A DNA stretch of 64,000 nucleotides from JAPOUP01 sp026708635 (GTDB lineage Bacteria > Pseudomonadota > Alphaproteobacteria > Rhodobacterales > Rhodobacteraceae). The DNA is taken from the NCBI GenBank assembly GCA_965200115.1, contig OZ241336.1, forward strand, positions 310,001 to 374,000, written 5' to 3'. The notes below the pieces were generated by a model. It ran no database searches and had not been told where the DNA came from. It worked only from the letters and a program-made list of their open reading frames with translations. The translations under genes were made by a program, and so were the position numbers. Positions 7,946-17,009 of the stretch are shown here, one piece after another. Position 1 is the stretch's first letter. Each line of letters opens with the position of its first letter.

Positions 7946-10195
7946 ATGAAACCGAATTTCGCCCTGAATCTCAGCCATGAAGGCATTGGCATTCTGCATC
8001 GGACACAGATCGGCTGGATGTATGTCGCGAACGTGTCTCTTGACGACCCCGAGCTGGGAGAGCAGCTGGCCGTCCTGCGCAGGACGGTCGCCGATCTGGG
8101 AAACGGCCGCGTAATCACGAAGCTCGTAATTCCGAATTCACAGATCCTCTACACGGAAGTGCATGCGCCCGGACCGGACTACGACGCCCAAATCGTGCAG
8201 ATACGGCAGGGTCTGGAAGGAAAGACACCATATAATGTCCGCGATCTGGTGTTCGATTGGCGAAACATTGGACAGTCGGCAAAGGTCGCGGTGGTATTCC
8301 GGGGATCGCTGAAAGAAGCTGAATCGTTCGCCGTCCAGCATGGGTTCAACCCGATATCCTTCGTCGCGATTCCGGAAACCGGATCCTTCGACGGGGAGCC
8401 GTTCTTCGGCGCCACCGAGCATTCAGCGTCGATTTTGGGTCGCGACGAGGGTATCGAACCCGATGCGGAGTCGATGGTCGTTATCGGTTCCGACAAACCA
8501 TTCGGGAGCGTCACGGGGCAACAGTCCGAGCCTCGGGGCCCGGACCACCGGGAAGACGCCGCCGCATTCAGACCCCAGCATCCCCCCCAACCGGCGAGTT
8601 CAGGGCCATACCATCCGACCGAACCTGTTCCCGCGGCCGGAGAGGCGACGCACCCATTTGATGAAACGCGCGACCCGGGAGCGAGCGGCGGCGAGAAAGC
8701 CCGGCTTCCCTTCGGGAATGGCAGGCACCTGGCGGGAACGTCAGTCACCGCACCGCACGTAACGGGATCCGACGGCGTGCGCGGACCGATCGAAAACCTC
8801 GAGCCCGAGGCCGGCCGGGGCGTGCCGGCCTCAGGAGTGCCACGCCATATCACGGCACATCAACCGCGGGGCGGGCCAACGCCACTTACGGGAACGATTT
8901 CGGCGGACATTCGGAACGGAAAGACGGCGTCCGCCATTCAATACCCCATCAGAAAACGCGGTTGGCTCCGCTTGATGATAATGATGCTCGCGCCGATCCT
9001 GCTGATTGCGGTGTGCTTCATGATGTTTTTCTGGCTCCGGCCGGGTCAGATCGAGTCGGATTTGAGCCAACCCTCGCGCATTCAGGCGTGGCCGGAGTTC
9101 CAGGCAGGACCTCGGACAGCCAACGGACCCCCGGTGCCGACTCTGGAAGGGGACGGCCCGATACGGTTGCCAACGGAAACCGCACATCAGGAATCCGCCG
9201 GGCCGCCGGAACAACCGGTTCCCGGCAACTTGAATGTCGGGACAGCGGAACCCCGACCTTTGTCGGTCGATAGTCCTCCGCCAGACCGCGTTCTTGAAGC
9301 GCCCCCGAGCCTCGCCGAGAGCCAGCGGACCTACGCGGAGACAGGGGTCTGGCCACGTGACCCCAGTAAGCCCGCCGAACTTGCTGGCAATGTTCGTATG
9401 GAAAAAACCTACATCGCCGCAATCAGTCCAGTGCCGTCACCACGGAGTATTGTTACGGGACAGTCAGACAACCTAAGGCTGGCGGGCCTGGACAGCCCGC
9501 TAGCGCCATCATCGCCGGATACTGACAGGTCGGGCGCCCATTGGCGGGGATCGACCGATAACATTCCCACAGGATCACTCGACCGGCGTGCCGATGAAAC
9601 GGACCCGGGCCCGGTCGCCTCAGCGGGTTCACGATCCGTTATCCAACCTGAGGCAATGCCCGAAACCGCGCTAGCGGACACCCCAAGCCATGGACAGGTG
9701 CTAATCCGACCGGACGGAGCCACCATGGAAACGGACGGCGGGGAGTTCTCACCCAGCATCCAGGAAAGTCCAGGCAATGTTTCCACCCTCGCCGCAGGGA
9801 TATCACCGATACCGAAGGTTCGGCCAAAGGGATTGGAACTGGCCGGGAACCAAACGGGAAACACGTTCGCGGGCGGCCGGTCCAATACCGATTTACCGAG
9901 CGGTGACTCCGTAGCGACAGCTTTCGGAAGCGCTTCGGTGACGCCCGCGGGCGGCGCGGTCATCAGTCAAGCCACCCAACATGGTGTGATCGATCTTCGC
10001 AAAACCAACCTCATTGGCACATACGGCCCCACCGACGACCTCCGCGCGCTCATCCGACTCAGATCGGGTAAGGTCATAAAGGATGTCAAAGCCGGCGACC
10101 GATTTGATGGCGGACGCGTCTCGAAGGTTGATGCCAGAGAGCTCCACTACGTCAAGAACGGAAAGAACTTCACGTTACGGATGCCGGACAGATAG
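7946..10195 (+). CDS. Large single-span membrane protein, possibly pilus/secretion-assembly related
   Basis: The product has 749 residues in three parts. An N-terminal globular region (about 1-165, with NLSHEGIGILHR and a KLVIPNSQILYTEV strand) could be a PilM/GspL-like ribonuclease-H-type fold. A long Pro/Gly/Ser-rich disordered region is split by one hydrophobic segment at about 340-368 (LMIMMLAPILLIAVCFMMFF). A conserved C-terminal beta domain (about 670-749, IDLRKTNLIGTYG, ALIRLRSGKVIKDVKAGDRF) resembles the PilP-type domain found in alphaproteobacterial proteins. The architecture suggests an inner-membrane protein with a periplasmic C terminus. The function is inferred only from this layout. 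The gene stands alone, with a hairpin downstream. Confidence 0.75.
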   Translation: MKPNFALNLSHEGIGILHRTQIGWMYVANVSLDDPELGEQLAVLRRTVADLGNGRVITKLVIPNSQILYTEVHAPGPDYDAQIVQIRQGLEGKTPYNVRDLVFDWRNIGQSAKVAVVFRGSLKEAESFAVQHGFNPISFVAIPETGSFDGEPFFGATEHSASILGRDEGIEPDAESMVVIGSDKPFGSVTGQQSEPRGPDHREDAAAFRPQHPPQPASSGPYHPTEPVPAAGEATHPFDETRDPGASGGEKARLPFGNGRHLAGTSVTAPHVTGSDGVRGPIENLEPEAGRGVPASGVPRHITAHQPRGGPTPLTGTISADIRNGKTASAIQYPIRKRGWLRLMIMMLAPILLIAVCFMMFFWLRPGQIESDLSQPSRIQAWPEFQAGPRTANGPPVPTLEGDGPIRLPTETAHQESAGPPEQPVPGNLNVGTAEPRPLSVDSPPPDRVLEAPPSLAESQRTYAETGVWPRDPSKPAELAGNVRMEKTYIAAISPVPSPRSIVTGQSDNLRLAGLDSPLAPSSPDTDRSGAHWRGSTDNIPTGSLDRRADETDPGPVASAGSRSVIQPEAMPETALADTPSHGQVLIRPDGATMETDGGEFSPSIQESPGNVSTLAAGISPIPKVRPKGLELAGNQTGNTFAGGRSNTDLPSGDSVATAFGSASVTPAGGAVISQATQHGVIDLRKTNLIGTYGPTDDLRALIRLRSGKVIKDVKAGDRFDGGRVSKVDARELHYVKNGKNFTLRMPDR

Positions 10196-10270
10196 AGCCC
10201 GGTCACCCACCGATGCGGCAACCCGAAACGGTTTGGCCATCGCGGACGAAGTTTCGCGACGGAACTGACC

Positions 10271-10294
10271 GGAAGCGGCCCGATAGCCGCTTCC
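10271..10294 (+). terminator. Hairpin after the large membrane-protein gene
   Basis: GGAAGCGGC (10271-10279) pairs perfectly with GCCGCTTCC (10286-10294) across a 6-base loop, followed by GAAAATAATT rather than a clean T tract. It lies 75 bases after the stop at 10195, so a transcription terminator is likely but not certain. The rest of 10196-10537 shows no gene. Confidence 0.5.
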
Positions 10295-10537
10295 GAAAAT
10301 AATTCCCGAACCGATGCCGTATGCGGGACTCCCAAACGCCCGTAACCCGGACCAGACGGACCGGAGGGGCGAATCGGACTGGCGTCAATCCGTACGGGCC
10401 GGTGCCTATCGGGGCCGTCGCGGCCAGACCCGATCCAAAGATGCCCGGGTTGCGATCTTTGCGATTTGCGATCGGATCACTTGAGTTTTTTCCGCGGGAC
10501 GGCAATGCTTGCGCGGTAACGATGGGTGAAAATCCGA

Positions 10538-12424
10538 ATGGCAGGCCTACTGTTCCAAGCCACTGTCTATCTCGCCGCCGCGGTCATCGCCGTTCCGCTA
10601 GCCGCCCGGCTGGGGCTGGGTTCCGTGCTGGGATATCTCGCGGCGGGCCTGCTGATCGGTCCGGTCCTGGGCATCGTTGTCGATACCGAAGACGTGCGGC
10701 ACTTCGCCGAGTTCGGCGTCGTGATGATGCTGTTTCTTATCGGCCTGGAACTGGAACCCCGGGCGCTATGGGATATGCGCCACAGAATTCTTGGCCTTGG
10801 AGCGATGCAGGTCGTCCTGACAGCGGCCATCATTTACTTCTGCGCATTGCTGCTCGGCCAGACAAGGTCATCCGCGATCGCCATAGGACTGGTGTTCGCG
10901 CTGTCCTCAACCGCAATCGTCCTGCAGACGCTCAACGAAAAGGATCTACTGCGAACGGGTGGCGGACGCTCGGCATTTTCCGTTCTGCTGACCCAGGACA
11001 TAGCGGTAATTCCGATGTTGATCATGATACCGCTACTCGCGATGCCGGTACGGCCGAGCTTCAACGCCGACGGGTCAGTCAACCGCGCCGGCCCCCATGA
11101 CGCGGCGGCGGAGGCCGAAGCGGGACATGCCCTGTCACTGGTCGAGGGCCTGCCCGGATGGGGCGCGACACTTGTCACACTGGCCGCGATCGGCGGTGTC
11201 ATTCTTGCCGGCACGCTCCTCACCCGCCCACTGTTCCGGTTCATCCATGCCGCCAGACTGCGGGAAATGTACACCGCTTTCGCCCTTCTCATCGTCATCG
11301 GCATCGCCTTTCTGATGACACTCGTCGGACTTTCCCCGGCGCTCGGGACGTTCCTCGCCGGCGTCCTGCTCGCGAACTCCGAATTCCGGCATGAACTGGA
11401 GTCCGACATCGAGCCCTTCAAAGGATTGCTGCTTGGGCTCTTTTTCATCACCGTAGGCGCCGGAATCGATGTCGCGGGATTTTTTCGCGAACCTCTTACG
11501 CTCGTCGGCCTGACGGTCGGAATGATGTTGATCAAGGGTATCGTCCTATATGTTCTGGGGATCATTTTCGGGATAAGGGGCCGCGACAGGTGGCTGTTTA
11601 CGCTTGGGCTCGCACAGGCGGGCGAATTCGGCTTCGTGCTGCTTTCCTTTTCGGCGCAGCAGAACGTGTTTCCCGAGCCTTTGGTGCAGAAACTGCTGAC
11701 CGTCACCGCCCTATCGATGCTCCTGACGCCTTTATTCTTCATTCTCTACGACCGGCTCAGCAGCCGAATTGAGGAGAGTTCCACACCCGATCACGACGAG
11801 GTGGACCCGCAGGGCCCAATCATAATCGCCGGAGTCGGTCGCTTCGGGCAGACCGTCAACCGGATGGTCCAGATGTCGGGATTCCGTACGACCGTTCTCG
11901 ATAACGACCTGGGAACCATCCAGCTGATGCGCAGTTTCGGCTATAAGGGTTTCTTCGGCGACCCGACCAGGCCGGAGGTTCTCCGGGCCGCCGGCCTGGC
12001 GGAAGCGTCCGTGCTCATGGTGGCGCTTGACGACCGCGTCGCGACAAACAAACTCGTGTCCTATGCCCGCAGGGTTCGACCTGACCTTCACATCGTCGCG
12101 CGAGCGCGCGACAGGATCCACGTCTACGAACTCTATCGCGCAGGAGCGAATGACATAGTGAGAGAGGTCTTCGACTCAAGTCTACGGGCGGCGCGCTACG
12201 TCCTCGAAAACGTCGGCGTGAGCGACTTCGAGGCGGCGGCGCTGGAAAAAACCTACTTCGACTACGACCGCTCCGCCGTGGGCAAACTCGCGGAGGTCTG
12301 GAAACCTGGCTTACCTGTAGAGAAAAACCCTGAATACATGGCCCGCGCCAAGGAACTGGACGCCGGACTCGACGCCGCCCTTTTCGCCCATTTCAGTGAA
12401 CGCGACGGGGATGGGGAAAGCTGA
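10538..12424 (+). CDS. Kef-type cation/proton antiporter (CPA2 family) with TrkA-N domain
   Basis: The product has 628 residues. An N-terminal domain of roughly a dozen membrane segments (about 1-400) shows the family pattern, including GSVLGYLAAGLLIGPVLG, FGVVMMLFLIGLELEP and LAQAGEFGFVLLSF. A cytoplasmic Rossmann domain (TrkA-N/RCK) follows, with GPIIIAGVGRFGQTVNRMV at about 425-445, for NAD(H) or glutathione-linked gating. It resembles KefB/KefC-type glutathione-gated potassium efflux systems, but the exact ion is not determined. I use the ATG at 10538 because the sequence from MAGLLFQ fits the family; a GTG at 10526 is the alternative. No KefF/KefG-type partner is adjacent. Confidence 0.9.
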   Translation: MAGLLFQATVYLAAAVIAVPLAARLGLGSVLGYLAAGLLIGPVLGIVVDTEDVRHFAEFGVVMMLFLIGLELEPRALWDMRHRILGLGAMQVVLTAAIIYFCALLLGQTRSSAIAIGLVFALSSTAIVLQTLNEKDLLRTGGGRSAFSVLLTQDIAVIPMLIMIPLLAMPVRPSFNADGSVNRAGPHDAAAEAEAGHALSLVEGLPGWGATLVTLAAIGGVILAGTLLTRPLFRFIHAARLREMYTAFALLIVIGIAFLMTLVGLSPALGTFLAGVLLANSEFRHELESDIEPFKGLLLGLFFITVGAGIDVAGFFREPLTLVGLTVGMMLIKGIVLYVLGIIFGIRGRDRWLFTLGLAQAGEFGFVLLSFSAQQNVFPEPLVQKLLTVTALSMLLTPLFFILYDRLSSRIEESSTPDHDEVDPQGPIIIAGVGRFGQTVNRMVQMSGFRTTVLDNDLGTIQLMRSFGYKGFFGDPTRPEVLRAAGLAEASVLMVALDDRVATNKLVSYARRVRPDLHIVARARDRIHVYELYRAGANDIVREVFDSSLRAARYVLENVGVSDFEAAALEKTYFDYDRSAVGKLAEVWKPGLPVEKNPEYMARAKELDAGLDAALFAHFSERDGDGES

Positions 12425-12433
12425 TATCCGGAC

Positions 12434-12449
12434 CCGCCGGATCCGGCGG
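12434..12449. terminator. Perfect 16-bp palindrome between convergent genes
   Basis: CCGCCGGATCCGGCGG lies between the antiporter stop (12424) and the cobT stop (12486), which converge. It could form a strong short hairpin on either strand and might serve as a shared terminator, although no T run follows. Confidence 0.35.
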
Positions 12450-12485
12450 CGCGGCTCTCACGCCCGCCCGTCCACCACCCACCAC

Positions 12486-13502
12486 TTAACCCTCCGACAC
12501 TCCAGCTTCGGCAAAAGTCGCCATCCCTGAATGACAGACGACGGCCCCCTTGAGGATTCCTATCGCCAGAACGGCTCCGGTCCCCTCGCCCAGGCGCATT
12601 CCGAGCGACAGAAGCGGCTTCTTGCCCAATACCTCAAGCAGCCGTGCATGCGGGGCCTCGGCCGAGACGTGTCCCGCTACGCAGTGATCAAGCGCGCCCG
12701 GCGAGGCCATTTCCAATGGCAATGCGGCCGCGGTGCAGATGTAACCATCCAGAATCACCGGAATTCCCAGCATACGCGACCGCAGGACAGCGCCCGCCAT
12801 CGCGGCCACCTCGCGCCCGCCAAATCGGCGCAGCACCTCCAGAGGGTCTCCCAGAGATCCGGCGTGTCGTGCCAGACCCTCGTCGACAACACTGGCCTTC
12901 AGCCGCAGTCCCCTGTCGTCCAGACCGGTTCCGCGACCCACCCACTGTGATCCCGTGCCGCCAACTAACGCGGCGCATATGGCCGCGGCGGAAGTCGTGT
13001 TGGCGATTCCCATCTCGCCCACCACAAGAAGGTCCGCTTCGGGCGCAACCGCGTTCCACCCCACCGCCAGCGATGCCAGGACCTCCTCCTCACTCATCGC
13101 CGCTTCCGTGGTGAAGTCGGCGGTCGGTTTCTCGAGTTCCAGTTCGTGTATGTCCAGTCGTGCCCCCGCGGCCTCGGCGAGTTGATTGACCGCACCGCCA
13201 CCAGACCGGAAATTCGCCACCATCTGTGACGTCACTTCCGCCGGAAAGGCCGAGACGCCACGCGCCGCCACTCCATGATTGCCGGCGAAGACGATCACCT
13301 GCGGCGCGTCGAGGCCACGCCGCTTCCCGCCGCGCCAGCCCGCATACCAGATGGCCAGATCCTCCAGCCGTCCAAGCGCCCCGGGCGGCTTCGTGAGCTG
13401 CTCGTTCCTCGACTCAGCGTCTTTGCGGGCGACACCGTCGGGTCCGGGCAACTCCTCCAGAACCGCCCTAAACGCATCCATGTCGCGGGGAAATTCCTTC
13501 AT
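12486..13502 (-). CDS. cobT: Nicotinate-nucleotide--dimethylbenzimidazole phosphoribosyltransferase
   Basis: This 338-residue enzyme transfers phosphoribose from nicotinate mononucleotide to 5,6-dimethylbenzimidazole, making alpha-ribazole phosphate for the lower ligand of cobalamin. Family signatures include TKPPGALGRLEDLA near the N terminus, FAGNHGVAARGVSAFP, GEMGIANTTSAAA, and the C-terminal RLGEGTGAVLA, whose Glu corresponds to the catalytic base. The ATG at 13502 is used; a TTG two codons earlier is less likely. It is divergent from cobS, which uses its downstream product. Confidence 0.95.
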   Translation of the reverse strand: MKEFPRDMDAFRAVLEELPGPDGVARKDAESRNEQLTKPPGALGRLEDLAIWYAGWRGGKRRGLDAPQVIVFAGNHGVAARGVSAFPAEVTSQMVANFRSGGGAVNQLAEAAGARLDIHELELEKPTADFTTEAAMSEEEVLASLAVGWNAVAPEADLLVVGEMGIANTTSAAAICAALVGGTGSQWVGRGTGLDDRGLRLKASVVDEGLARHAGSLGDPLEVLRRFGGREVAAMAGAVLRSRMLGIPVILDGYICTAAALPLEMASPGALDHCVAGHVSAEAPHARLLEVLGKKPLLSLGMRLGEGTGAVLAIGILKGAVVCHSGMATFAEAGVSEG

Positions 13503-13583
13503 GATCAAAGTTCCGCGTTGCGGGTCATCCGAGGCTACCTTAACTCTGCGATATGCCGAAAACCACCCATAACTTCAGCTCCA

Positions 13584-14330
13584 GTGCCTGATCGCGACGC
13601 CGATCTGCTGAGACGCGCCGATCTGGAAGAGGCTTTCACGCTGCTTACGCGAGTGCCGATGCCACCGCTGGGGCAGACGCGGGGGGCAAACGCGTCATGG
13701 GCCTACCCGCTTGTGGGACTTGCCGTTGGACTAGCGGCCGCCGTCACCACCCTGCTTACCGGCGGTCTTCCGGCGGAACTCACTGCCGGCATCGCTCTCG
13801 CCACAATGATTGTCATCACCGGGGCGATGCATGAGGACGGCCTGGCCGATTCGGCGGACGGGCTGTGGGGCGGACGAACGCCCGAACAGAGGCTCGCCAT
13901 CATGGCGGACAGCCGGGTTGGCGCATACGGGGTGATCGCGCTGGTTTTTTCCATTGGCCTGCGTTGGTCGGCGCTGGCGGCCATCGCCACCGACGGTACG
14001 CTGTGGGCGTCGCTGATCGCCGCGGCGGTCCTGTCGCGCACGTCGATGGTGGCGCTGATGCACATGGTGCCAAACGCCCGGGAAACGGGACTCTCATCGA
14101 CCGTCGGGCGACCCGGGCGGGATACAACGCTCGTCGCTATCGCAATTGCCGCGGCTATCGGGTTCGCCGCGCTGGGTTTCGCGTTGATTCCGGTAGCCAT
14201 CGCGCTTGGGGCGACGACGCTCGCGGTCGCGGCGATCTCAAGGGCGAGAATCGGTGGCCAGTCAGGCGATATTATTGGAGCGACCCAACAGATCGGCGAA
14301 GTCGCTATCCTGGTCATCCTCGCATACTGA
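13584..14330 (+). CDS. cobS: Adenosylcobinamide-GDP ribazoletransferase (cobalamin synthase)
   Basis: This integral membrane enzyme joins adenosylcobinamide-GDP and alpha-ribazole (phosphate), the last major step of cobalamin assembly. The signature MHEDGLADSADGLWGG is clear, as are RLAIMADSRVGAYG and the C-terminal GGQSGDIIGATQQIGE. Length (248 residues from the GTG at 13584) fits the family; the upstream in-frame sequence does not match, and no in-frame ATG is placed better. It is transcribed divergently from cobT, with the 13503-13583 gap between them. Confidence 0.92.
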   Translation: MPDRDADLLRRADLEEAFTLLTRVPMPPLGQTRGANASWAYPLVGLAVGLAAAVTTLLTGGLPAELTAGIALATMIVITGAMHEDGLADSADGLWGGRTPEQRLAIMADSRVGAYGVIALVFSIGLRWSALAAIATDGTLWASLIAAAVLSRTSMVALMHMVPNARETGLSSTVGRPGRDTTLVAIAIAAAIGFAALGFALIPVAIALGATTLAVAAISRARIGGQSGDIIGATQQIGEVAILVILAY

Positions 14331-14467
14331 ATGGAGGGGAACGGAACCCTCCGCATCGGCATAGCCGCGTGCCGCGGCGGTTCCGGCCCATCCTCCGAAC
14401 GCAAAGTGCGGGCCGAAAACCCGAACTACGGAGCCTCTTGCAGAACTCCGCGGCCGGGCGGTTTTTT

Positions 14468-14488
14468 CCCGTGAAACGGGCTTTTTTT
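14468..14488 (+). terminator. Rho-independent terminator
   Basis: CCCGTGAAACGGGCTTTTTTT forms a five-base stem (CCCGT/ACGGG) followed by seven T. It lies inside the left end of the IS5-type remnant, so it probably ends transcription reading in from cobS. Confidence 0.7.
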
Positions 14489-14568
14489 CGACGGCTCGGC
14501 CTGGATATGGAGCCGTCCCTCCGGTATGATGAAGGTGAGAAAACCACTACATACAGGGAGACAGCCCC

Positions 14569-15270
14569 ATGTCCGTGGGAGAGTTCGTATCAGACGCCTG
14601 GCACCGGTTCCAGGGGGAACTTTTCCCGTTCCTGGCCGAGGAGGTCGGTCCGCTGGGCGAGACGCACCGCCGGTTCGTGTCCGTGCCGGGCCTCGCCCCG
14701 GTGGAGGGGCACGTGCGCCACCACCGGGGCGGCGTCGGGCACCCTCCCGCCGACCGCAACGCCCTGGCGCGTGCGTTCGTGGCGAAAGCGGTGTGGGACC
14801 TCCCGACCACGGCCGCGCTGATCGACCGGCTGCTTTACGATCCCACGCTCCGCGGGCTGTGCGGCCGGTCGCCAGGTGCCGGAGGTTCCCAGCGCGTCGA
14901 CCTTCTCACGCGCCTTCGCGTGGTTCGCGGAGACCAGGCTGCCCGAGGGCGTCCACGGGGCCCTGGTCAGGGCCGCCTACGAGGGTTCGGTCGTCGGCCA
15001 CATATCGAGGGATTCCACGGCGATCGTGGGACGGGAGAGGCCCGTGCCGAAGCCTAAGCCGGAGCGGAAGGCACCGGCGAGCCAATCAAGTGTCTGCGAA
15101 TCGAAGTGGCGGAGACCGACCTGCATGGCCCGTCATATAGGCCATCCGGATCACCTATACAGGTATGAAGTGCTGCAAGGTGCGGGGCCCCACGAAAGTC
15201 GCCTGCCATCTGATGTTCGGCTTGCTCGCACTCACAGCCGATCAGATCATCCGCCTCGCCGCGCCATAGC
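14569..15270 (+). pseudogene. Broken IS5-family-like transposase
   Basis: The N-terminal part (from ATG 14569, after AGGGAGACAGCCCC) reads MSVGEFVSDAWHRFQGELFP and PTTAALIDRLLYDPTLRGLCG. A frameshift near 14875 then moves the match to another frame, with PSASTFSRAFAWFAETRLPE and VGHISRDSTAIVGRE. After about 15060 the core is deleted; the C terminus reappears as KVRGPTKVACHLMFGLLALT and ends at the TAG at 15268-15270. The parts recall DUF772-containing IS5-type transposases. It cannot make an active enzyme. Confidence 0.75.
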
Positions 15271-15534
15271 GCTGGCCAACCAAATCAAGCGATCCCATGC
15301 TTTGCCCCCGAACGGGCGCGGCAGCAAAACGCTCGTCTCAAAACTCCCCGCTGACCCCGCGCGGACCCTATCCGATACTCTCGTTGCCCCCCAAAACGTC
15401 CCTCGGCGGCCCAACCGATCCCATAACTGCTGCCGTCATCACTCAGGCCGGCAATTCTGCAAGAGGCCCTATTCCACTTGTATATATCCATATCTGGACT
15501 ATATTGTCGATGGGAACCGAGTATGGAGGACATC

Positions 15535-15939
15535 ATGCAAGCCCGCGCCCTGCCGGCGACGGCGGTTGACCGGAGGGGGTTGTCCGGTCCCGCCCTGCGC
15601 ACCTTCTTCCGCATTGCTAGGCTGTGGGAGCTCTCGGTAGACGAGCAGATGGCGCTTCTCGGCGTTACGGCGCGCTCGACCTTTTTCAAGTGGAAGAAGG
15701 ACCCGAACGCGGTGCTTCCGAAAGATACGCTGGAACGCATCTCCTACATACTGGGCATCTGGAAAGCACTCCAGATCCTGCTGCCGGACGAGAGGGCGGC
15801 GGACGAGTGGGTGAAGCGGCCGAATGCGGCGCATTCCTTTGGGGGCCGGTCACCGCTCGACAGGATGCTGTCGGGCCAGGTCGCGGACCTGTTCGTCGTG
15901 AGGCAGTATCTCGACGCGCAGCGCGGCGGCTGGGCATGA
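15535..15939 (+). CDS. Xre/MbcA/ParS-type antitoxin
   Basis: The product has 134 residues. An N-terminal helix-turn-helix region (about 18-60, with LWELSVDEQMALLGVTARST) is followed by the ParS/MbcA toxin-binding segment (ALQILLPDERAADEWVKRPN, GRSPLDRMLSG). It should bind and neutralise the RES toxin encoded downstream and repress the operon. The ATG at 15535 is chosen because GGAGG lies six bases upstream; other ATGs at 15478 and 15523 lack this. Its stop overlaps the toxin start by four bases (ATGA). Confidence 0.92.
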   Translation: MQARALPATAVDRRGLSGPALRTFFRIARLWELSVDEQMALLGVTARSTFFKWKKDPNAVLPKDTLERISYILGIWKALQILLPDERAADEWVKRPNAAHSFGGRSPLDRMLSGQVADLFVVRQYLDAQRGGWA

Positions 15940-16616
15940 GTCTTGTCGTCACCCGAGTCGAATGGAAGCCGTGCTGGCGGATCATCCCCAGCCGCTTCCC
16001 GCCCATCGAACTGTTCGAGAGGGTTTCCGATCCTGACGATCTGGAGGCAATCTACGAGCTGGAGTCTCTGACCAACCCCCGGCTTCGGGACGAGGCCGGA
16101 GACATCCGCCTCGTTCTCCCCGAAGACCGCGTCAGCGGCCCCGGTTCGAGCGTCATCATGGCGGCGTTCACGCATCTGAATCCCGAGGGCAGCCGTTTCT
16201 CGGACGGCTCGTGGGGCGTTTTCTATGCCGGCAACGACCTCATGACCGCCATTGCGGAAACCAGGCATCACCGGGAGCGATTCCTGCGCGATGCCGGGCA
16301 GGGCCGCATGGAATTCGACATGCGGGTCTATGCCGTCGACCTGGACGGCGAACTGCACGACCTGCGCGGCCGGCAATCCGACTACCCGCTGGTATATCGC
16401 GAGAACAGCCATGCCGCCGGGCGGCATCTGGCGGACGTTCTGCGCGGGGAGGGCTCGAACGGCATCGTCTATGACAGTATCCGCCGGGAGGGCGGCGAAT
16501 GCGCGGCCGCGTTCCGGCCCCGGCTGCTCTCGAACTGCCGCCAGGAACGTCATCTCAGCTATGTCTGGGACGGGGAGCGGGTGACGGACGTTTACGAAAA
16601 ACGGGCGCTGCAATGA
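15936..16616 (+). CDS. RES-domain toxin (NAD+-degrading family)
   Basis: The product has 226 residues. RES toxins of this type deplete NAD+ by phosphorolysis or hydrolysis and are held in check by the cognate Xre antitoxin. Visible family features are the N-terminal RIIPSRFPP, the SDGSWGVFYAGNDLMTAIAE core with TRHH after it, and GIVYDSIRREGGECAAAFRP, which holds the conserved Ser. The start overlaps the antitoxin stop, so the two are translationally coupled. The gene appears intact, and the pair lies next to decayed insertion sequences. Confidence 0.92.
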   Translation: MSLVVTRVEWKPCWRIIPSRFPPIELFERVSDPDDLEAIYELESLTNPRLRDEAGDIRLVLPEDRVSGPGSSVIMAAFTHLNPEGSRFSDGSWGVFYAGNDLMTAIAETRHHRERFLRDAGQGRMEFDMRVYAVDLDGELHDLRGRQSDYPLVYRENSHAAGRHLADVLRGEGSNGIVYDSIRREGGECAAAFRPRLLSNCRQERHLSYVWDGERVTDVYEKRALQ

Positions 16617-16794
16617 GCGGCGCCTGGGCGGGTCGAGGTTGCGGTCGAATTCATGCTGGCGGATGCGTGCCATCTAAGGCCGCCTGAACGGCCCGTGACA
16701 AGCTTTCGCCCCGATGACGGAGGATAGAATGAATCGCTCTGTGTACCCGGCGTTGCGCTTCGGAGTGGCGCCGGGGCCCGGATTTATGCGTTCT

Positions 16795-16819
16795 TCGAGA
16801 AATTTTGTTAAAGATGGGC
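16795..16819 (+). repeat. Solo copy of the GTTAAAGATGGGCT dispersed repeat
   Basis: AAATTTTGTTAAAGATGGGC also occurs inverted at 39431-39450, and its core GTTAAAGATGGGCTAG recurs at 41541-41556. It appears to be the end of a mobile element left behind. The gap 16617-17009 contains no supported gene; at 16893-16912 it also holds TTGTGCAAGAGGCTCT, resembling a solo IS5-type end like the one at 15451-15469. Confidence 0.55.
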
Positions 16820-17009
16820 TGGAGACCCCGGAGTCCGGTGTCGGAATCCCGGTGGACGCGCCGGAGGCTGGCCAGGGCCGCCGGAACCGCGATAATTGTG
16901 CAAGAGGCTCTACGCAAACGATCCGCGCCGGGAGACCGGAATGCCGCCGAATTCCGGCATCGCAAACGCAATGCCGTCACCGTTTCATCGGCGGCGTTAT
17001 ACAGACCGG

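Larger units (their letters stand above)
14431..15469 (+). mobile_element. Decayed IS5-type insertion sequence
   Basis: The left end GAGCCTCTTGCAGAACTCCG (14431-14450) pairs with the right end, which read on the minus strand from 15469 begins GGGCCTCTTGCAGAATTGCC. Between them lies one transposase gene with internal deletion and frameshift. I see no clear target duplication. The stretch 15271-15469 is non-coding. Confidence 0.65.

Noticed and set aside
12400..13600. Cobalamin riboswitch near cobT/cobS
   Set aside because: The divergent gap is only about 80 bp, too short for the aptamer, and no B12-box-like sequence is seen.
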